Shown here: piece by piece, positions 42,292 to 50,908 of the stretch
Layout of the letters: every line of letters begins with the position of its first letter
Position numbering within the stretch: position 1 is the stretch's first letter
NCBI GenBank assembly: GCA_051875715.1
Contig: JBJEHD010000024.1
Span: forward strand, 1-64,000
Source: DYCT01 sp051875715
GTDB lineage: Bacteria > Bacteroidota > Bacteroidia > Bacteroidales > Bacteroidaceae
Direction: 5' to 3'
Length of the DNA stretch: 64,000 bases
Position numbers and translations under genes: made by a program
Notes under the pieces: generated by a model
Databases searched by the model: none
What the model was told of the DNA's origin: nothing
Seen by the model: the letters and a program-made list of their open reading frames with translations, nothing else

Positions 42292-45200
42292 ATGAAACGA
42301 ACAACCTTTTTACGCAAGGCCCTGATGCTCGGGGCCGCATTGCTTCCGACGGTTGCCGATGCGCAACTGGTGAAGCACGACCGGCTGCTCTCGTTCGAAG
42401 ACGGCCAAGTACCCACCTTCGTCAGCGCCGAAGCATCCGAGCTCGGCCTCAGCACCGCCCACTACAAGGACGGGGCACAGTCGCTGCGCTGGACCTACCG
42501 GCCGGGCGCAGTCCTCTCCATCCGCAAAGACCTCTGCTTCGAGCCCAAAGACCCTACCGGCAAGGACACCTACCTGTCGGGCTTCGTCGTATGGGTGTAC
42601 AACAAGAAGGCAGTCGACAAGCAGGCCCGGTTCCAGTTCCTCAAGGACGGCAAGCTGTGCACCCACTTCCCCATGAACCTGAACTTCACCGGCTGGCGCG
42701 CTGCCTGGGTATGCTATGAGCGCGACATGGAAGGCACACCCGAGGTAGGCATGAACGAACTCCGCATCGTGGCTCCCGACGAGGCCGGCGAACTCTTCAT
42801 CGACCAGTTGCTGACCGCCGCCATGATGGACCACCGCCACCAGACGGCCGACGAGCAGGTGCCTTTCGTCAACGCCGCCACCACGAGCCACTGGCTCATC
42901 CTGCTCCAACACTCGCGTCTGCGCCCCGACATCCCGCTCGAAGCCACCGTGAGCCCGCAGCAGAAGCAGGACATCGCCACCCTCGAACAACGCTTCAAAG
43001 GCATGATTTACCAGCCCGCCGAACTGACCGAGAAGACCCTGGCCGCCATCCGCAAAGGCTATGCACGCTACCGCATCGTCTATGACGGGCAGGGCAACGT
43101 GAGCGGTCTGCCCATCTTCTTCGCCCGGGCCAACGAATGCTTCGAGCGCATCCTGCCCGACTACGACCCCAATATGTACAACAAGGCCCACATGGAACTG
43201 AAGGAATACTTCAACCTGATGAACAAAGTGGCCGTGGCCTACAACGATGCCTCCCGTCCGGCCGACAAGGACGAACTGAAGCGCATCTTCCTGGCCATGT
43301 ACGACCATGCCGTCGACCAAGGCATCAACTACGGCAGTTGTCTGGGAAACTTCACCCACTACGGCTACAGTTTCCGGGGCTACTACACTGCGCTCTTCCT
43401 CATGAAGGACGTACTGCGCGAGGCCGGCAAACTGAACGAGGCCGAAAAGGCCATGCGCTGGTACGGCATGGCCAACGAGGTCTACATCAAGCCCACCGTG
43501 CAGGGCATGGACATGGATACCTTCAACACCGGTACCACCGGACGCATCGCCAGCATCCTGATGATGGAGGACAGCCCCGAGAAGGTGCAGTACCTCCGCT
43601 CCTTCTCGCGCTGGATTGACAACGGCTGCCTGCCTGCCGACGGACTGGCCGGCTCGTTCAAGCCCGACGGCGGCGCCTTCCACCACTGCAACAACTATCC
43701 GGCCTATGCCGTGGGCGGACTGGACGGAGCCACCAACATGATCTTCCTCCTCAGCCGCACCTCGTTTGCCGTCTCGGAATGGGCGCACAGCACCGTGAAG
43801 AACGTCCTGCTGGCCATGCGCTTCTATTGCAACAAACTGGACTTCCCCCTCTCCATGTCCGGACGACACCCCGACGGCAAAGGCACGCTGATTCCCATCC
43901 ACTACGCCCGCATGGCCCTGTCCGGCACACCCGACGGACGCGAAGCCATCGACCGCGAGATGGGCAATGCCTACCTGCGCCTCGTCACCCACAAGGCCGG
44001 TGCCTCCGAAGCCGACACACCGGAATACATGCCCTTCGTCCCCACCGCACGCGAAAAGGCCATGCAGCAGGCCCTCGCCAATGCCGGATGCCAGGCCGAG
44101 CCCGACCCGCAGGGCAACTGGAACCTGGGCTACGGCTGCGTCAACGTACAGCGGCGCAGCAACTGGGCCGCCGTGGCACGCGGCAACTCGCGCTACTTCT
44201 GGGCCGCCGAACACTACCGGGGCGTGAACATTTACGGACGCTACCTGGCCCACGGCTCGCTGCAAATCATCACCGCCCCGAAGGCCACCGACGACGTGTC
44301 GATGCGTACCGGCGGATGGGTGGAAGAAGGGTTCGACTGGGGCCGCATGCCCGGAGCCACGGCCGTCTACCTGCCCATCGACCGCCTGAAGGCCACCGTG
44401 CTCAACGTCGACGTCTATTCCGGCTATGAGGAGATGCTCTTCTCTGACGAATACTTCGCCGGCGGCATCTCACAGGAGAAGACGAACGGTGCCTTCGGCA
44501 TCAAACTGCACGAGCACGACAAGTACGAAGGCACCCTGCGTGCCCGCAAGTCGTACCACTTCCTGGGTGACAAGATTGCCTGCCTCGGCTCCGACATCGA
44601 GTGCGCCGAAACCGACTTCGACACCGAGACCACCGTCTTCCAACTGGCCCTGCTGAACGACCCCGACCGCGCCTACTGGAACCAGCCCGTGGCCGGCAAG
44701 GGCTACTGGATGGACCACCTCCACACAGGCTACGTCATCCCCACCCTCAAAGGCTACGACAACGCCACCCTCGCAAGCCACTTCGGCCAGAAGTCCATCT
44801 CGAACGAAGGCAAACCGACCCAGGGCGACTGGATGAGCCTGACCATCAACCACGGCCGCTCGCCCAAGGGCCGCGCCTACCGCTACTTCATCCTGCCGCA
44901 GACCACCCGCGAGGCCGTGGAACGCTTCGCGAAGAAACCCACCCTCGAAGTGCTGCAACAAGACGCCAACGCCCACATCGTACGCGACAAGGCAGCCGGA
45001 ATCACCTCCTACGTGCTCTTCGAGAAGGCCGACGCCCTGCCCAAGGGACTGCTGCAACGCACCGACACGGCCTGCCTCGTCATGGTGCGCCAGACAGACA
45101 AGCAACACGCCGTGCTCACCGTGGCCAATCCCGACCTGGCCCTCTATCGCGGCCCGGCCGACGAAATCTACGACGAGCAGGGCAAACGCGTGGAACGCAG

Positions 45201-45387
45201 CATCTACTCGCGCCCCTGGAACAAGAACAAGAGCCTGGAGGTGCCCGTGCGCGTCACCCTCGCCGGCTGCTGGTCCGTCAGCGACAACCCGGCCTGCCGC
45301 ATCGTCTCGGCCGACAAGAAACAGACCGTGCTGGAATTTGCCTGCCGCGATGCGGCCAGCTTCGAAGTGACGCTGACCCGCCGGTAG
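42292..45387 (+). CDS. Polysaccharide lyase family 8 (chondroitin/hyaluronan lyase)
   Basis: PL8 lyases cleave chondroitin sulfates, dermatan sulfate or hyaluronan by beta-elimination. From the ATG at 42292 the product has 1031 residues: a signal peptide (about 1-25), an N-terminal carbohydrate-binding-like domain, an alpha/alpha toroid catalytic domain and C-terminal beta-sandwich domains. The catalytic His and Tyr are H465 and Y472 in HHCNNYPAYAVGG, with the arginine at about 525 in SGRHPDGKG. Size and motifs resemble chondroitinase ABC-type enzymes of gut Bacteroides. It is preceded by an HTCS gene, but no susC/susD pair, sulfatase or GH88 lies beside it. Confidence 0.88.
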   Translation: MKRTTFLRKALMLGAALLPTVADAQLVKHDRLLSFEDGQVPTFVSAEASELGLSTAHYKDGAQSLRWTYRPGAVLSIRKDLCFEPKDPTGKDTYLSGFVVWVYNKKAVDKQARFQFLKDGKLCTHFPMNLNFTGWRAAWVCYERDMEGTPEVGMNELRIVAPDEAGELFIDQLLTAAMMDHRHQTADEQVPFVNAATTSHWLILLQHSRLRPDIPLEATVSPQQKQDIATLEQRFKGMIYQPAELTEKTLAAIRKGYARYRIVYDGQGNVSGLPIFFARANECFERILPDYDPNMYNKAHMELKEYFNLMNKVAVAYNDASRPADKDELKRIFLAMYDHAVDQGINYGSCLGNFTHYGYSFRGYYTALFLMKDVLREAGKLNEAEKAMRWYGMANEVYIKPTVQGMDMDTFNTGTTGRIASILMMEDSPEKVQYLRSFSRWIDNGCLPADGLAGSFKPDGGAFHHCNNYPAYAVGGLDGATNMIFLLSRTSFAVSEWAHSTVKNVLLAMRFYCNKLDFPLSMSGRHPDGKGTLIPIHYARMALSGTPDGREAIDREMGNAYLRLVTHKAGASEADTPEYMPFVPTAREKAMQQALANAGCQAEPDPQGNWNLGYGCVNVQRRSNWAAVARGNSRYFWAAEHYRGVNIYGRYLAHGSLQIITAPKATDDVSMRTGGWVEEGFDWGRMPGATAVYLPIDRLKATVLNVDVYSGYEEMLFSDEYFAGGISQEKTNGAFGIKLHEHDKYEGTLRARKSYHFLGDKIACLGSDIECAETDFDTETTVFQLALLNDPDRAYWNQPVAGKGYWMDHLHTGYVIPTLKGYDNATLASHFGQKSISNEGKPTQGDWMSLTINHGRSPKGRAYRYFILPQTTREAVERFAKKPTLEVLQQDANAHIVRDKAAGITSYVLFEKADALPKGLLQRTDTACLVMVRQTDKQHAVLTVANPDLALYRGPADEIYDEQGKRVERSIYSRPWNKNKSLEVPVRVTLAGCWSVSDNPACRIVSADKKQTVLEFACRDAASFEVTLTRR

Positions 45388-45402
45388 GTCCACACTCCTG
45401 TC

Positions 45403-45455
45403 AACACATTGAGGCTGTGTCAAAACTCCATGTTTTGACGCAGCCTCAATGTGTT
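45403..45455 (+). terminator. 23-bp near-perfect hairpin after the PL8 lyase
   Basis: The arms at 45403-45425 and 45433-45455 pair along 23 bp, with only one G-U-type position, around a 7-nt loop. A short T/A-rich stretch follows. It probably ends the lyase transcript. The GAGGCTG...CAGCCTC ends also resemble termini of short inverted-repeat elements, so a mobile origin is possible. Confidence 0.6.
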
Positions 45456-45645
45456 ATTCAGAATGGTCGAGATGCAAGGCACTGAGGCTGAGGCCGAAGG
45501 GAGTGTAGTGGCATACACGACCCAGACCGAATGCCGATAGCAACACCGCTGATTGGCCATGCTGACATACCGCTGTCATATTCCCCCAATCGACCATTCG
45601 TTTTGTCCATTTCCCTACCCCCTCCACGACGACCGGGACACCCTC

Positions 45646-45675
45646 TTGCATGTTTCCAAAAGGTGACTACCTTTG
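45646..45675 (+). promoter_or_regulatory. Orphan promoter-like pair TTG-19-TACCTTTG
   Basis: TTG at 45646-45648 is followed after 19 nt by TACCTTTG (45668-45675), a complete Bacteroidetes promoter. No gene follows for more than 1.1 kb; downstream lie a 22-bp repeat array and decayed-looking sequence. It may start an unannotated RNA or be a relic of a lost gene. Confidence 0.45.
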
Positions 45676-45823
45676 CATTTGTGAACTGGTTTAGGAACGA
45701 CTAAGCAACATTGTAAAGTATCTTAGGAAGACATCGCAATGTCTGTGAAGTAAACTCGTAAACAAACCAATCACTGTGAAGTAAAATCAGTCATAGTCAG
45801 GCATCATCCGCATCCGTGGATGC

Positions 45824-45896
45824 GAGTACCCTCAAGCCACCACGAGAGTACCCTCAAGCCACCACGAGGGTACCCTCAAACCGCCACGAGAGTACT
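45824..45896. repeat. 22-bp tandem repeat with GAGTACCC/GGGTACCC core
   Basis: Units of exactly 22 bp start at 45824, 45846, 45868 and 45890 (the last partial), each reading GAGTACCCTCAAGCCACCAC with few changes. Period and GTAC core resemble the arrays at 12060 and 31381, but the flanking sequence differs and no 11-bp array lies beside it. The stretch 45456-45823 holds no gene that I can support. Confidence 0.88.
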
Positions 45897-46408
45897 TGAT
45901 TCCCGCAGAGGAGCATTTCCACTGAATTCTATCATTTCCGTGAACTCGGGAACGGCATGGGAAGGTTACCCATCAGAATCGGTAGACAAACCCAAAACGG
46001 TCAGAATGGGTGCCATCGTTCCGCTGTGCTCTCTATTTATCCGAAAGAAGCGAGGGCCGACGGCCCGACACTTAACAGGGCGGTCCGTAAGGGCCGTTAT
46101 AGCCGTCACATCCATCCACGGGAGCGCCGTAGGTGCGGCACGCCATTCTTTTGTTTTCGATCACCCCAATGTCCCGTCTGCCAGGCGGGGCAGGCCGACC
46201 TCAAAATCGTCTTGAAAGGCAAACGAAGCCTGTGCTCCTACAGGGTTGGCCTTGATTGCTTACGGGAGGAAACGGCCTCCCGATGGTTTGTCCGCATCGG
46301 GCGATGCAGGATGTCCTTGAATATTGGCCAGGAGGGCCGAAATGAACGGGCCGTGGACTTGAACAAATAAAACCACCCACAAAAACATCATGGATTGAAT
46401 AATTTTAA

Positions 46409-46804
46409 TATATTTGCAACGTCGAGTTTCCACAATGGCCGTAAGGCCATAGAAGAACAAGACATATATACATATAAGGCGTAATCTAACGCTTTGGTTT
46501 TGACGCAGTAAGAATCTCGCAAATTCAAAACAGATTGTCAAAAACAAGGCAGCGAGGACGTCCCTAAGCATGTATTATAAGTGTTCCAAGGCATCAGGTA
46601 ATATAATTATCCGTTGCCTCTGGAACTTATATCTATGATACATTTGCGTGGGGCTTCAGCGTTGTTCGTTTCGACAATCTAGGCAATGCGAGAGCCTTTA
46701 CTGCGTGGAACGAGCAACAGACTGGCTCCACGCTCTTTTTGTATATATACCTTAACCTCAACCCATCCTTATGAGGGAGCCGAAGGATAAGTATTTGATT
46801 ACGA
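46409..46804 (+). promoter_or_regulatory. Promoter and structured leader of the glycolipid gene block
   Basis: TATATTTG at 46409-46416 matches the -7 consensus, and nearly 390 nt of untranslated leader follow. Three foldable parts stand out. ATGGCC-GTAA-GGCCAT (46435-46450) is a 6-bp stem closed by a GNRA-type tetraloop. A long stepped hairpin occupies 46577-46630, with arms ATAAG/CTTAT, TTCCA/TGGAA and GGCA/TGCC and an inner GG-TAAT stem. An intrinsic-terminator-like hairpin lies at 46703-46740. Such a leader suggests attenuation or NusG-like antitermination, as known for Bacteroides capsule loci. The upstream 45897-46408 holds no gene I can support. Confidence 0.55.
46703..46740 (+). terminator. 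Intrinsic terminator-like hairpin inside the leader
   Basis: GCGTGGA (46703-46709) pairs with TCCACGC (46727-46733) and is followed by TCTTTTT. It sits 65 nt before the first gene of the block on the same strand, where a terminator would cut off the operon unless bypassed. An alternative inner pairing, GAGC with GCTC, overlaps it and could compete. Confidence 0.55.
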
Positions 46805-48094
46805 ATGACAAATGTCATCCTTTGGCCACTGAAACGCCTTCAAAGGAAAGCATCTGCAAACGTTCCAACAAGTCATGCAGAAGGCCATTCTGAACATGCA
46901 TTCCCTCCACAAGGCAATGCATCTTTAAAAACCATTATCCAATCCGACATATCCCAATCCACGAAACGTGTTATTTGGATACACGTGGATTCAAGGATTG
47001 AATACGAGTTTGTAAGTCCCATCATAAGACGATTCGCACACGAGAATCAATATACCATTCTGCTCACTTATTCGGGGTCGGCAAATGCCTTTGCTGATTA
47101 CAACTGTTTTGAAGCATGGGACGCTCCGATGGACTACATCTTTCAACTCCCTGCCAACACAATCTCGAACGCCACACTGTTCTTTGAACAGACAAAGCCC
47201 TCTATGGCTATTTTCGTTTCATTAGCCAAACACACTAATTACTATTGGCTACTGAGCGCAAACAAGATTCCCACTTTCTTAATCACACCAAATACATTCT
47301 CAGAAGATTCTTCTCTGTTTACAAAATGGTACAGTATTTCGAAAAGAAATGCACTCAGAAGATTTACACACATTTTCGCAACCGACGTTGCATCCTGCAA
47401 ATATCTACATACGATAGGGATTACCAATTCCTCTTATACGGGGAATCCACTCATAGACGAGATTCGGACGAAGTGCCTGCCAAAACCACCCTCTCCTCGC
47501 CTCTCAATCATTGAGCAGTTTACTAAAAATTCAGAACACATCTTTATTGGAGGGAACATCGACCTTGAACAAGATTTAAGGCGTGTCGCACAATTAGTTA
47601 ACACTGATAGTTCCATAAAATGTATTCTTTTTCCCCGCATCATCAGCGAGGAGACTCTTAACCGAATCAAAGCGGCACTCAACAATCCAACTGTATGCTA
47701 TTCCGAATGTGATACGAACTCGGATTTTAAGAAAGTACAAACCTTAGTTATCGACTTTCTCACATCCGCAGAAGAATTCTATCGCTATGGCACATTTGCA
47801 TACATCGGGAGCGAAGGGTTCTTCAATTCTCGGCAAAGTATAGCGGCAATGATCCACGGCTTACCCATTGCATTCGGTGCGCGTAGTAGCAAACAACCAA
47901 TTCCAAAGGTTCTTGTCGAGAGAGGAATCGCTCAAATTGTACGCGGCACAAATGGCTTGCGCGTATGGGGAAACAGCGTAAAAAATAATCCAATATTATC
48001 ACACAAGGCCAAAGTGCTTGCATACGACTTTACCGAAAGCCACATCGGAGCCGTCGAAAACACATTCAGTCACATAATAGCATCTTTGATATGA
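46805..48094 (+). CDS. Kdo transferase-like glycosyltransferase (GT30-like)
   Basis: This 429-residue protein resembles 3-deoxy-D-manno-octulosonic acid transferases. The N-terminal Rossmann half reads IWIHVDSRIEYEFVSPIIRRF, then LPANTISNATLFFEQTKPSMAIFVS. The family-like segment FTHIFATDVASCKYLHTIGITNSSYTGNPLIDEI closes that half. The C-terminal half has FAYIGSEGFFNSRQSIAAMIHGLPIAFG, matching the donor-binding region. It lacks the N-terminal membrane anchor of classic WaaA. Identity is inferred from pattern, so the sugar may not be Kdo. Base composition is AT-rich compared with flanking genes. Its stop overlaps the next start (ATGA). Confidence 0.72.
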   Translation: MTNVILWPLKRLQRKASANVPTSHAEGHSEHAFPPQGNASLKTIIQSDISQSTKRVIWIHVDSRIEYEFVSPIIRRFAHENQYTILLTYSGSANAFADYNCFEAWDAPMDYIFQLPANTISNATLFFEQTKPSMAIFVSLAKHTNYYWLLSANKIPTFLITPNTFSEDSSLFTKWYSISKRNALRRFTHIFATDVASCKYLHTIGITNSSYTGNPLIDEIRTKCLPKPPSPRLSIIEQFTKNSEHIFIGGNIDLEQDLRRVAQLVNTDSSIKCILFPRIISEETLNRIKAALNNPTVCYSECDTNSDFKKVQTLVIDFLTSAEEFYRYGTFAYIGSEGFFNSRQSIAAMIHGLPIAFGARSSKQPIPKVLVERGIAQIVRGTNGLRVWGNSVKNNPILSHKAKVLAYDFTESHIGAVENTFSHIIASLI

Positions 48095-48984
48095 AAGAAT
48101 CTCTTCGAACCGTATGTTATTATATGCTCTTTGGGCTTGTCAGAATAATCTCGTCCACTCCATTTAAGGGGCTATATATCCTATCGGACATTCTATATTA
48201 CCCCACCTATTACATGATTCGCTATCGCAGAAAAATTGTCAGGCGGAATCTGATTGAATCCTTCCCCCAAAAGAGTCTGAAAGAACTGAAAGCAATAGAA
48301 AGAAAGTTCTACCACTTCCTTGTCGACATAGTTCTTGAAAGTTGCAAACTTCTGACTATTGCCCCCGATGAATTAAAGGAGCATATCGTATTTTCAAATA
48401 TCACCTTGATAAACCAGAAAGTTGCAGAGGGGAAGTCCATCTCACTTTTCTTAGGGCACTATGGCAATTGGGAATGGGTATCCACAATGAGGTTATGGAT
48501 GTGCCCTGACACAATAGCAGCACAAATATTTCATCGATTACGCAACAAATCCATAGACAAGTTCATGAGCGTACTACGTGGACGCTTCGGCCATATCTCA
48601 GTTGATATGCACCAAACGGCCCGTTTCATGGCAAGAGTAGCAACAGAGGGGAAGCCCTGTGTCATTGGATTCATCGCCGACCAATCGCCTCGAAAAAAGG
48701 AAGCGAAACATTTCCTCCCATTTCTCAATCACCGAGTGCCTGTGCTAACAGGCACAGAGAGAGTGACCAAGCACTATGGTTATGAGGCTATTTTCCTCCG
48801 CATGAAGAGAGTTCGAAGAGGATATTACGAATGCTCTTTTGTGCCATTGCACGACAATCCCAGGACCCTACCCGATTTCGAGTTGACCAGTCTCTATTAC
48901 CAACAACTTGAGCAAGAGATAACCGAACATCCCGAGTTCTATTTGTGGACTCACAACCGCTTCAAGCATGCTATCAGACCATAA
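48091..48984 (+). CDS. LpxL/HtrB-type lysophospholipid acyltransferase
   Basis: Members transfer acyl chains to lipid A precursors or other glycolipids at the inner membrane. The 297 residues have an N-terminal hydrophobic segment (about 8-24) and the catalytic HX4E motif as H123-YGNW-E128 in LGHYGNWEW. They also carry FIADQSPRK, the family block that follows, and the C-terminal PEFYLWTHNRFK. It overlaps the Kdo-transferase-like gene by 4 nt, so the two are translated together. That pairing suggests both act on one lipid-linked saccharide rather than on ordinary lipid A. AT-rich codons as in its neighbours. Confidence 0.88.
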   Translation: MKESLRTVCYYMLFGLVRIISSTPFKGLYILSDILYYPTYYMIRYRRKIVRRNLIESFPQKSLKELKAIERKFYHFLVDIVLESCKLLTIAPDELKEHIVFSNITLINQKVAEGKSISLFLGHYGNWEWVSTMRLWMCPDTIAAQIFHRLRNKSIDKFMSVLRGRFGHISVDMHQTARFMARVATEGKPCVIGFIADQSPRKKEAKHFLPFLNHRVPVLTGTERVTKHYGYEAIFLRMKRVRRGYYECSFVPLHDNPRTLPDFELTSLYYQQLEQEITEHPEFYLWTHNRFKHAIRP

Positions 48985-49012
48985 ACACCACCTACAAATT
49001 TCTACTAATAAC

Positions 49013-50005
49013 ATGGACATCGATTTCGTAATTACATGGGTCGACATGAACGACCAACAATGGCAAAAAGAATTCAACAGATACCGTACAGACGGGAATA
49101 GTACAGAATACGGGACATCTCATGCTCGGTTCAGAGACAACGGACTCCTCAAATACTGGTTCCGTGGCGTTGAGCGATTTGCCCCTTGGGTACGAAGAAT
49201 TCACTTTGTCACCAGCAGTCAGGTGCCCGAATGGCTAAACTTAAATAATCCCAAAATTCATGTGGTTTATCACACAGACTTTATACCTTTACAATACACA
49301 CCAACCTTCAATTCAGTGGTAATAGAGCGTTACATACACAAAATACCCGGACTAAGCGAGCATTTTGTTTACTTCAATGATGACTTCTATCTAATCAATC
49401 ATGTCGAAAAAGAACGTTTCTTCAAGAACGGTCTTCCATGTGATATTGCGGTTTTCGACTATAATCCGGCATGGTCACAATGGTACATCCGAATCAAAAA
49501 CAACATCAGGATTATCAACCAGCATTTTGACAAAAGGACTGTCATGTCTCAGTGGCATGAAAAATGGTTCAACAAGGCCTATGGGTTCAAGGCACGATGG
49601 AACTACATTCTCAAATTCTACAATAAGTTCATTACGCTCCGCACCCCACACAACGCTCAGCCTTACTTGAAATCCACTTTTGAAGAAGTGTGGGCTGCGG
49701 CGGGAAAAGAACTATCCGCCACATCCTCCAACAGATTCCGGTCCACATCCGACTACACCCCGGAACTATTCCGAACGTGGCAAATCTGTAGAGGTAAGTT
49801 TGAACCATACAACACATATAAGGATACAAAGATGTTTCCCCTTATGATTAGGGCCAAACAAGCCGTTGATGCGATACGCAGGCAATCCTATAAACTTATT
49901 TGTCTGAACGACAACGTACACATACGTAACTATGAAGCAGTCATGAAGGAACTAAACCTCTCATTCATGTCCATACTTCCCAATAAATCAAGTTTTGAAA
50001 TTTAG
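49013..50005 (+). CDS. Stealth family sugar-phosphate transferase
   Basis: Stealth proteins are hexose-1-phosphate transferases that build phosphodiester-linked capsule or cell-wall glycans. In 330 residues conserved region 1 is IDFVITWVDMND at the N-terminus. Region 2 follows (RFRDNGLLKYWFRGVERFAPWVRRIHFVTSSQ), then PGLSEHFVYFNDDFYL (region 3) and a C-terminal region 4-like portion. ATG at 49013 is chosen because it places region 1 directly at the start; the frame extends 15 codons further upstream into the acyltransferase end. A second Stealth gene lies at 51698, only about 30-40 percent alike by eye. Confidence 0.88.
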   Translation: MDIDFVITWVDMNDQQWQKEFNRYRTDGNSTEYGTSHARFRDNGLLKYWFRGVERFAPWVRRIHFVTSSQVPEWLNLNNPKIHVVYHTDFIPLQYTPTFNSVVIERYIHKIPGLSEHFVYFNDDFYLINHVEKERFFKNGLPCDIAVFDYNPAWSQWYIRIKNNIRIINQHFDKRTVMSQWHEKWFNKAYGFKARWNYILKFYNKFITLRTPHNAQPYLKSTFEEVWAAAGKELSATSSNRFRSTSDYTPELFRTWQICRGKFEPYNTYKDTKMFPLMIRAKQAVDAIRRQSYKLICLNDNVHIRNYEAVMKELNLSFMSILPNKSSFEI

Positions 50006-50008
50006 GTT

Positions 50009-50908
50009 ATGAACAAAGTTCTTGCTGAAATAATCGCCGGAGTCATTCCGCATAAAATGACACGGAACAGGTGGAGAGGAATCTTGAGATATGGCATCAT
50101 AAATGCTTATAGACTGAAACATACCATCAAGAACAATCACTCTACGCCTGAATACTATCTGGCCGTGTGTGCAATAGCCAAAAATGAAGGCCCGTACTTC
50201 AAGGAATGGATAGAATGGCATCACACGCATGGAGTAGACAAATTCTACATCTACGATAATGAAAGCACCGACAACACTCGGACAGTTCTCAAACCATATA
50301 TTAATTCCGGTCTGGTTGATTACATCTATTGGCCCGGGCACCGGCAACAATTGGCAGTTTATGACAACTGCATAGAGAACAACCGTTTCTCCACACGCTG
50401 GATGGCTTTTATCGACTTGGACGAGTTTATTGTCCCCCTAAAAGATGCATCCATACCGGCATTCCTAAAAAGATTCGAATCCTTCTCTGCGGTAGAAATT
50501 AACTGGTTAATCTATGGGAGCAGTGGAGAAAGAACCAAGTCTGAGAAGCCCGTAATGGACAGATTTCAAAAACACTCCGTCCCCAACCATTACCTCAACC
50601 GACACGTTAAAAGCATCGTAAACCCTCGACGAGTTTTCAACATGATAGGTTGCCACGAGGCGGCAAAAATATCCGGGTTCGCTGCTGATTCACATCTTCA
50701 CCCAATCGTGCAGCACTTTCGCAGTCGAGAGCCACAACAGGATGTTATTCGCATCAACCACTATGCAGTGCGTTCTTATGAAGAGTTCACCGAAAAACAA
50801 GCAAGAGGAAGAGCTAGCGGAAGACAAAAAAAACTGACTTTGGAATACTTCAAGCAGTATGACCTCAACGACATTGACGAGAAGAACAATCAAGGGAAGA
50901 AACCATGA
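50009..50908 (+). CDS. GT92/DUF23-type glycosyltransferase
   Basis: This 299-residue protein has a GT-A fold of the GT92 or closely related GT2 type. Its motifs are AVCAIAKNEGPYFKEWIEWH, GVDKFYIYDNESTDNT and FIDLDEFI, whose D136-L-D138 is the metal/nucleotide-sugar DxD. NHY and RARGR-type basic stretches follow at the C-terminus. No membrane segment is evident. It starts 3 nt after the first Stealth gene and overlaps the next start by 4 nt. Donor and acceptor sugars are not predictable. Confidence 0.85.
   Translation: MNKVLAEIIAGVIPHKMTRNRWRGILRYGIINAYRLKHTIKNNHSTPEYYLAVCAIAKNEGPYFKEWIEWHHTHGVDKFYIYDNESTDNTRTVLKPYINSGLVDYIYWPGHRQQLAVYDNCIENNRFSTRWMAFIDLDEFIVPLKDASIPAFLKRFESFSAVEINWLIYGSSGERTKSEKPVMDRFQKHSVPNHYLNRHVKSIVNPRRVFNMIGCHEAAKISGFAADSHLHPIVQHFRSREPQQDVIRINHYAVRSYEEFTEKQARGRASGRQKKLTLEYFKQYDLNDIDEKNNQGKKP

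Noticed and set aside
45988..46105. Possible third, degenerate copy of the palindromic element
   Set aside because: AACCCAAAACGGTCA and later GGGCCGTTATAG resemble the element ends, but the interior does not match and the order is not that of the intact copies.
46260..46571. 103-codon hydrophobic minus-strand frame over the leader
   Set aside because: It lies antisense to the promoter and structured leader of the glycan block and crosses the promoter box; its hydrophobicity follows from AT-rich sequence.
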